Assembly: GCA_963682175.1 (NCBI GenBank)
Contig: OY821790.1
Location: 2,864,501 to 2,928,500 of the forward strand
DNA: 64,000 nt
Source: Triglochin maritima
Lineage: Eukaryota; Streptophyta; Magnoliopsida; Alismatales; Juncaginaceae
Direction: 5' to 3'
A program made the translations under genes and the position numbers. The notes beneath the pieces were generated by a model that ran no database searches, had not been told where the DNA came from, and saw only the letters and a list, made by a program, of their open reading frames with translations. Of the stretch, positions 59,346 to 64,000 are shown piece by piece (within the stretch, counting starts at the first letter, position 1; each line of letters starts with the position of its first letter).

Positions 59346-60533
59346 CACTAGTGCAGAATGCTCAATAGACGTCACCAAATAGACGTCGGATATAAAAACA
59401 TCTGACGTCTATTGGTATAGACGTCGGATGTTTGGACATCCGACGTCTATAGGTTTGTATAAACGTCGGTTGTTTAGTATAACCGACGTCTATACCTCCT
59501 AAAAGAAGAAAATATTTTTTGTTTATTTTTTTGGATTTATTTCGTATACGAATTTATGTGGATTATTTTGTATCAGAAATAACACATTTTTTTGGGATTT
59601 ATTTCGTGTAAGAATTAACACATTTTTTTGGGATTTATTTTGTATAAGAAATAACGTAATTTTTTGGGATTTATTTTGTATAATAATTTATGGGGATTAT
59701 TTTGTGTAGTAATAGTTACATCATTATAACTATCACATGTGTGTTGTACACATGTGTGTGTATGGTGACATGTTTAGTCCCACATTGGAGAAAGTTTTTT
59801 ATTGGTGGAGTTGAAGTACTCAACTACTCCTTTACTTCTAAATGGTAGTTTGGTACCACATTACAAAATGCAAGTGAGATACATATATATATTTAATGGT
59901 CAAAAGATTGGGCTTCAAATGGTTGCAACGTCTTTTTTTACTATTAACTCATGTATAGACGTCGGTTGTATATGGTAGCCGACGTCTATAGGGCGTATTT
60001 TTTATTAATTATTGTTATTTCAATGTATAGACGTCGGATGTATAGCATGACCGACGTCTATAGGTCATGCTGTATGAATAGACGTCGGTCAATATAAATA
60101 TCCGACGTCTATTGGGTGTAATACTTTAGTCCCACATCGGAGAATTTATTTTTGTTAGTGTGGTTGATATACTCCACCACTCCTTTACTGCTGAACGCGA
60201 ACGACTTGGAGCACCTGGTTATGCTGAGCTTGATATTCGTGGTTATTTGTCAAAAGATTGGCACTTGGGGCACTTGGGCTGCTTGGGCTTGATTAATGTG
60301 AGTGCAGAATGCCCGATATACGTTCCAATGTATTTTTTTGTTAATTAACATATAATAGACGTCGGTCGTATATAGCCGACGTTTATACACTGTATAGACG
60401 TCGGTCGTATATAGCCGACGTCTATACAATAAGGAATAGACGACGGGAAAATAGACGTCGGGTACTTGGACCGTCGAAATCCGACGTCTATACCCCTGTA
60501 TATCCGACGTATATGGACTTTTCTGCACTAGTG
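59346..60533. mobile_element. Small non-autonomous CACTA element, TSD TGG
   Basis: A 1188-bp element with perfect 13-bp terminal repeats CACTAGTGCAGAA and the duplication TGG (59343-59345 and 60534-60536). Left-arm sequence near 9306-9320 shows the unoccupied site on the other strand (GAGCTTGTGGTGCCC). It has no transposase. Both ends carry the TAGACGTCGG arrays of the 7.1-kb element. The middle contains two related blocks of about 70 bp (TTTAGTCCCACAT...GGAGAA...ACTCCTTTACT, near 59774 and 60127) and three repeats of GGGATTTATTT. Confidence 0.95.
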
Positions 60534-60536
60534 TGG

Positions 60537-62395
60537 TGCCCAAGAAGGTTAAGAAACTTTTCCAGAAGTTGAGGCTGAAAGTGGCCAGTGAAGCTTGTTA
60601 ATTACAAGTGAAACTTGGTTCTTACTCTTAATTACTCTGCGCTTCCATTTTCATCGTTGTTCAGGGGTTATCCTAGATTAATTAGTGACATATGTACTAA
60701 AAATTAATATATGAACATGCATGCTTAAAGAAATTTCCGAAACATGCTTTTGATTACTTGCTAGCAAACCGACCAATCAACAATTGAGGATGACTTTATC
60801 GATAAATTTGAACCTCAAGGAGGAACTAATTAATCTCTATATTCTTAGTTTCTAACACCATGATCTCATTAAAATTATCCTGTTTGTCAGCGGAGAACCA
60901 AAGTTCATACAAAGCATGAAGTAAAAAATAAAGCCCATACATATGGTCAAGAAGTTAATCGTTGAATTGTAATAGTATCACTTGAAGAAAAAAACATATT
61001 GTCTTCTCCAATCTACTGCTTCTCACAAGCGTCATATACTTCATTTTTTCTGTAATAAAAAATACGGCCTTGAATTTGATTCACTTGTTCAATTGCACCA
61101 ATTAAAAATCTCAAAGATACAGCGAAATTCGATAGACTTCTTTCAATGTTGCACAATTACGTCAACCTCAAGTTGGTTATGCATGCTTGTCACATATTGA
61201 CGTTGTAAGTGTTGGACATAATGACGTGGACTTAATCAAACAAGTAATGAAGGTTTCTTAGTAATCCAAAAAGATTCCTTGGGCCTTAGTTTATAAATGA
61301 CAATTTAAAACCCCCTAAACCCGAAATTCTTGATCACCATATAAGTGAATTTCATCCAGAAACCCTAGTAAGTCAATCTATTGCATAAGAAGAACAAGAT
61401 CTTAAATTTGGCACTAGTGGAGAAGTATAAAAAGCATTAGAGTGGCCAGTGAATCCAACAACCAATGCCTAAGTGATTTAGAGAAATTGAGATGGACTTA
61501 ATCAAACAAGTAATCAAGAGGTAGCTTCATTAGTTAAGCCTTACAAATTCCGTAGGCTTAGTTTATTAATCACAATACAATTGAATCCAAATTAACACAA
61601 AGCAATACTGGTATAAATATTTAATCAAGTTCATGCATTAGACAAGATATATGGTATATCAACCATATATCTTGTAAGAAGTCTAAAAGCATTGTAGTGG
61701 ACAGACAACCACCTAGGATAAAACCCTGTGTAAGTTTCACTGTCCATGCCTTAAGTGGAATATCAAAGTGGTACAGAGAAATTAGGGTTTTTTTTCCACT
61801 TGAAGTTAGCGTGGAAGGTTGTGGAGGTGAGTTGGCAAAAGTCCTAATAAATATAGACTTCTCGATTTGGCAACGACAAACAATCATATTAGGAATACTC
61901 ATTTTCTTCCTTTTCTTCTTGAGGAAAATATGGCTCTTACTCTTAACTCCACTAGCCTAGTGCTTTTCAAGCATTCACAGTCATACACATGTTAATTACA
62001 AACCATAGGGAAACTTTTAGGATTGTTTTATGGAAACTTTTTAAATATATATATATATAAATGTGCTTTCAAATTAATTATTAATAACAAATTGAACATT
62101 TAAGTATTCAAATTAACTTAGTTAGGCTGGAAAGATCCTAGAACTAATTCAAACTGAACCAATCATGTCGAGTAGGGTTAGGTCTGTTTCAAATTTGGGC
62201 AAGATATGAGCAAACACAAAAATCAGCAACAATAGGGTGATAATTCATTGTTCACCATTAAATATTATTTAATTGGAACCGATAATCCGCTAAAAGCACC
62301 CTCCGGACTCCGAATATTAAAGTTCTCCATTTATAGTCAAGTTAAACAAAACAAATATAAATTGGATTCTTTGTTTGCATGCACCTTAAGAAGAA
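60537..62395. other. Distal right arm, non-coding
   Basis: Reverse complement of about 7433-9305. No gene was recognised in either copy. Confidence 0.6.
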
Positions 62396-63422
62396 AGATT
62401 TGTAAATGTAGTATATCAAAATTAAGTGAAATGATTAGATCAAGTTGTAAACTTTTAATTCACATGTAAGTTGGAACTTGATGTGATGCTTGCAATGGTT
62501 TGCAGGTGCATTATTTTTGGCAAACTAATACAATCACATAATCGGTAACTTGTTTAATGACAGCATTTCAAATCGGCTATTGACATCGAACTTTAATACA
62601 AATGAGAAATAGAGTGGTGGAATTTCGGAAAATATGAGAAAGTAAATGGGAATGATACGTATCACAAACGTGTTACACAAAAACTAGCATCGATTCAAAA
62701 ACATGTTAATATAACGTATAATAATAACACAAGAATCAACATTAATAGTGTCAAGTTTTTGTTGAATTTATTAGGCTTTCTTACAGAACAGAAACCAGAG
62801 TGGGGTTTAGTTTTCTTACAAATGAAGTATATTGGTGTGGACAGCTAACCACCAATAAAGTTTCATTGTTCCTGCTTACATTTGGTGGTCTAAGTGGTCA
62901 GGGTTTATTCCTTTAGAAGCATGTGATGAAGATGGTGAGGTGTAGTTGGTCAACCCAGTAAAGACTGCTCTAATTTTGGCAAAGGACAATTAGTACTCGT
63001 ATTTGTTTGGGAAGTATTTGTTGTCATATGTTGAAATTAGAGAGAAGTTGGACGTTTCCACATATAGACAAGTGCTTATGAAAAAAATTCTTTAACTCTT
63101 ATAATCTAGATGAATATGAAAATAAATATTACTTTGTGATGGTAATAGCACTTTAGAAAATTTATATTTGAATATTTTATCTACTTCAGTTTAATGGTCA
63201 TTGACCACAAGCTCAAACCCCAATTAAAGTGCAACTTCTTGGTCTTTATCATTAGTGGAAAATCTATACATATAGAGATATGGTCGGGATTTATGTTATA
63301 TTGTCAGTTTCTCCTTTCTACGTTTAGAAGCATTTCATCCGTCCAAGAAAGACTTTTGTATTTGTTCAAACTCGTGAGTGTGGAAAAGGATGATCTTTTC
63401 ACGTGTTATGGTTAGTTCTGGT
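62396..63422 (+). repeat. Segment D, copy 3
   Basis: Matches 14353-15292, joined abruptly to the end of the right arm after CTTAAGAAG, and is cut on the right by an LTR. Confidence 0.85.
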
Positions 63423-64000
63423 TGTAATATCCCAACCCTTGCTTAATGTGTTAATTATGTTTAGGGGTGGATTAGAGGAGGATTGAGATGGACGGCTGAG
63501 ATCGGTTGCGGGTTTTGTATTTAAGGTAAGGATTCTCTCTCTTTCACTCACTTGTTCTCTCACTCGTTTCTCTCCCTCTCTCTCAAGCTTTTCTCATCCA
63601 GCTTGGGGAAGTCGTGGAGGCGAGTGGACGACACTCGGAGGAGCTCAGGCGTCGCCGGAGTTGTGGTGGACGAGTTCGAGAAGTTCGCCGGAGTTTGAGC
63701 TAAATCGTGGAAGCGCTCGCCGTTGGTTCTTCTAAGCCTTCTTCAAGCCTTAAGGTATGTCAAACTTGCTTTTACGCTCACCTATTATTAGTGTGGGGGT
63801 GGGAGCGGTCGACGGTAGGTTTGGCTCGTCGGACCTGCACAGCTGCATTTCTGCACCATAGCGGTCGACCGGTGTTTTGGGTTCGGTCGACCAGTTATAA
63901 TGTATTTTGGGCAATATCCCTCGCACCGGTCGAACGATACCTTTGTGGTGGTCGACTGGTTGTGCAATTCGAGCGAGAGATGGAGGCTCTGGGTATTTTT
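63423..64000 (+). mobile_element. Start of a Tekay-like LTR, runs off the window
   Basis: Begins TGTAATATCCC and follows the 54729 LTR in outline (GGATTAGAGGAGGATT, CTTCAAGCCTTAA, GGTATGTCAA). A GGTCGACC array begins near 63862. Its end, and whether an internal region follows, cannot be seen. Confidence 0.75.

Overview
The window is nuclear DNA of a flowering plant, probably a eudicot; the species cannot be told from the sequence. The evidence is a pair of seven-exon MIKC-type MADS-box genes with plant-style introns, surrounded by nested plant LTR retrotransposons (Athila-like, Tekay/Del-like chromovirus and Copia), LINE relics, CACTA (En/Spm) DNA transposons and a Mutator-type MITE. No rRNA, tRNA or CRISPR array was seen.

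The only intact host genes are two B-sister (TT16/ABS-like) MADS-box genes. Copy A lies at 10959-13463 on the + strand and copy B at 51467-54181 on the - strand. Both keep all seven exons at identical exon lengths (188, 70, 73, 89, 42, 42 and 204 bp) and encode 235 residues. They sit in the two arms of a large inverted duplication, left arm about 7433-14030 and right arm about 50790-62395, and are transcribed towards each other. A third, broken copy C (15293-16198, - strand) holds only exons 5 and 6 and lies antisense downstream of copy A. A short flanking sequence, here called segment D, recurs five times around these copies, so the locus has been rearranged repeatedly.

Layout: 1-270 flank; 271-7396 a decayed CACTA transposon (TSD TAT) with TNP2 and Ulp1-like remnants, a solo LTR inside it and an old Gypsy leader relic; 7433-14030 left arm with MADS copy A and a stray beta-galactosidase exon in its upstream region; 14033-15292 segment D; 15293-16198 MADS fragment C; 17270-17925 LINE relic; 17935-33329 a truncated reverse-oriented Tekay-like element, split by an Athila-like tandem array at 18220-31679 that has three LTRs and two internal regions; 33466-38759 a defective Copia element, itself hit by a solo LTR and flanked by 250-bp direct repeats; 39424-39740 a TRICHOME BIREFRINGENCE-LIKE gene fragment; 40208-50600 segment D split by a full-length Tekay-like retrotransposon (41426-50351, TSD ATAAC); 50790-62395 right arm with MADS copy B, a MITE, two nested solo LTRs and a small CACTA element; 62396-63422 segment D; 63423-64000 the start of another LTR.

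The two arms act as natural paralogous empty sites for each other's insertions, so several insertions can be dated relative to the duplication. The strongest observations are the convergent B-sister pair with an antisense third fragment, the recombinant middle LTR of the Athila array, spaced arrays of the palindrome CGGTNNACCG in LTRs that look unrelated, GC-AG introns in the MADS genes, and a Copia element whose flanking duplication fits recombination between an occupied and an empty chromosome. All counts of differences were made by eye and are approximate.
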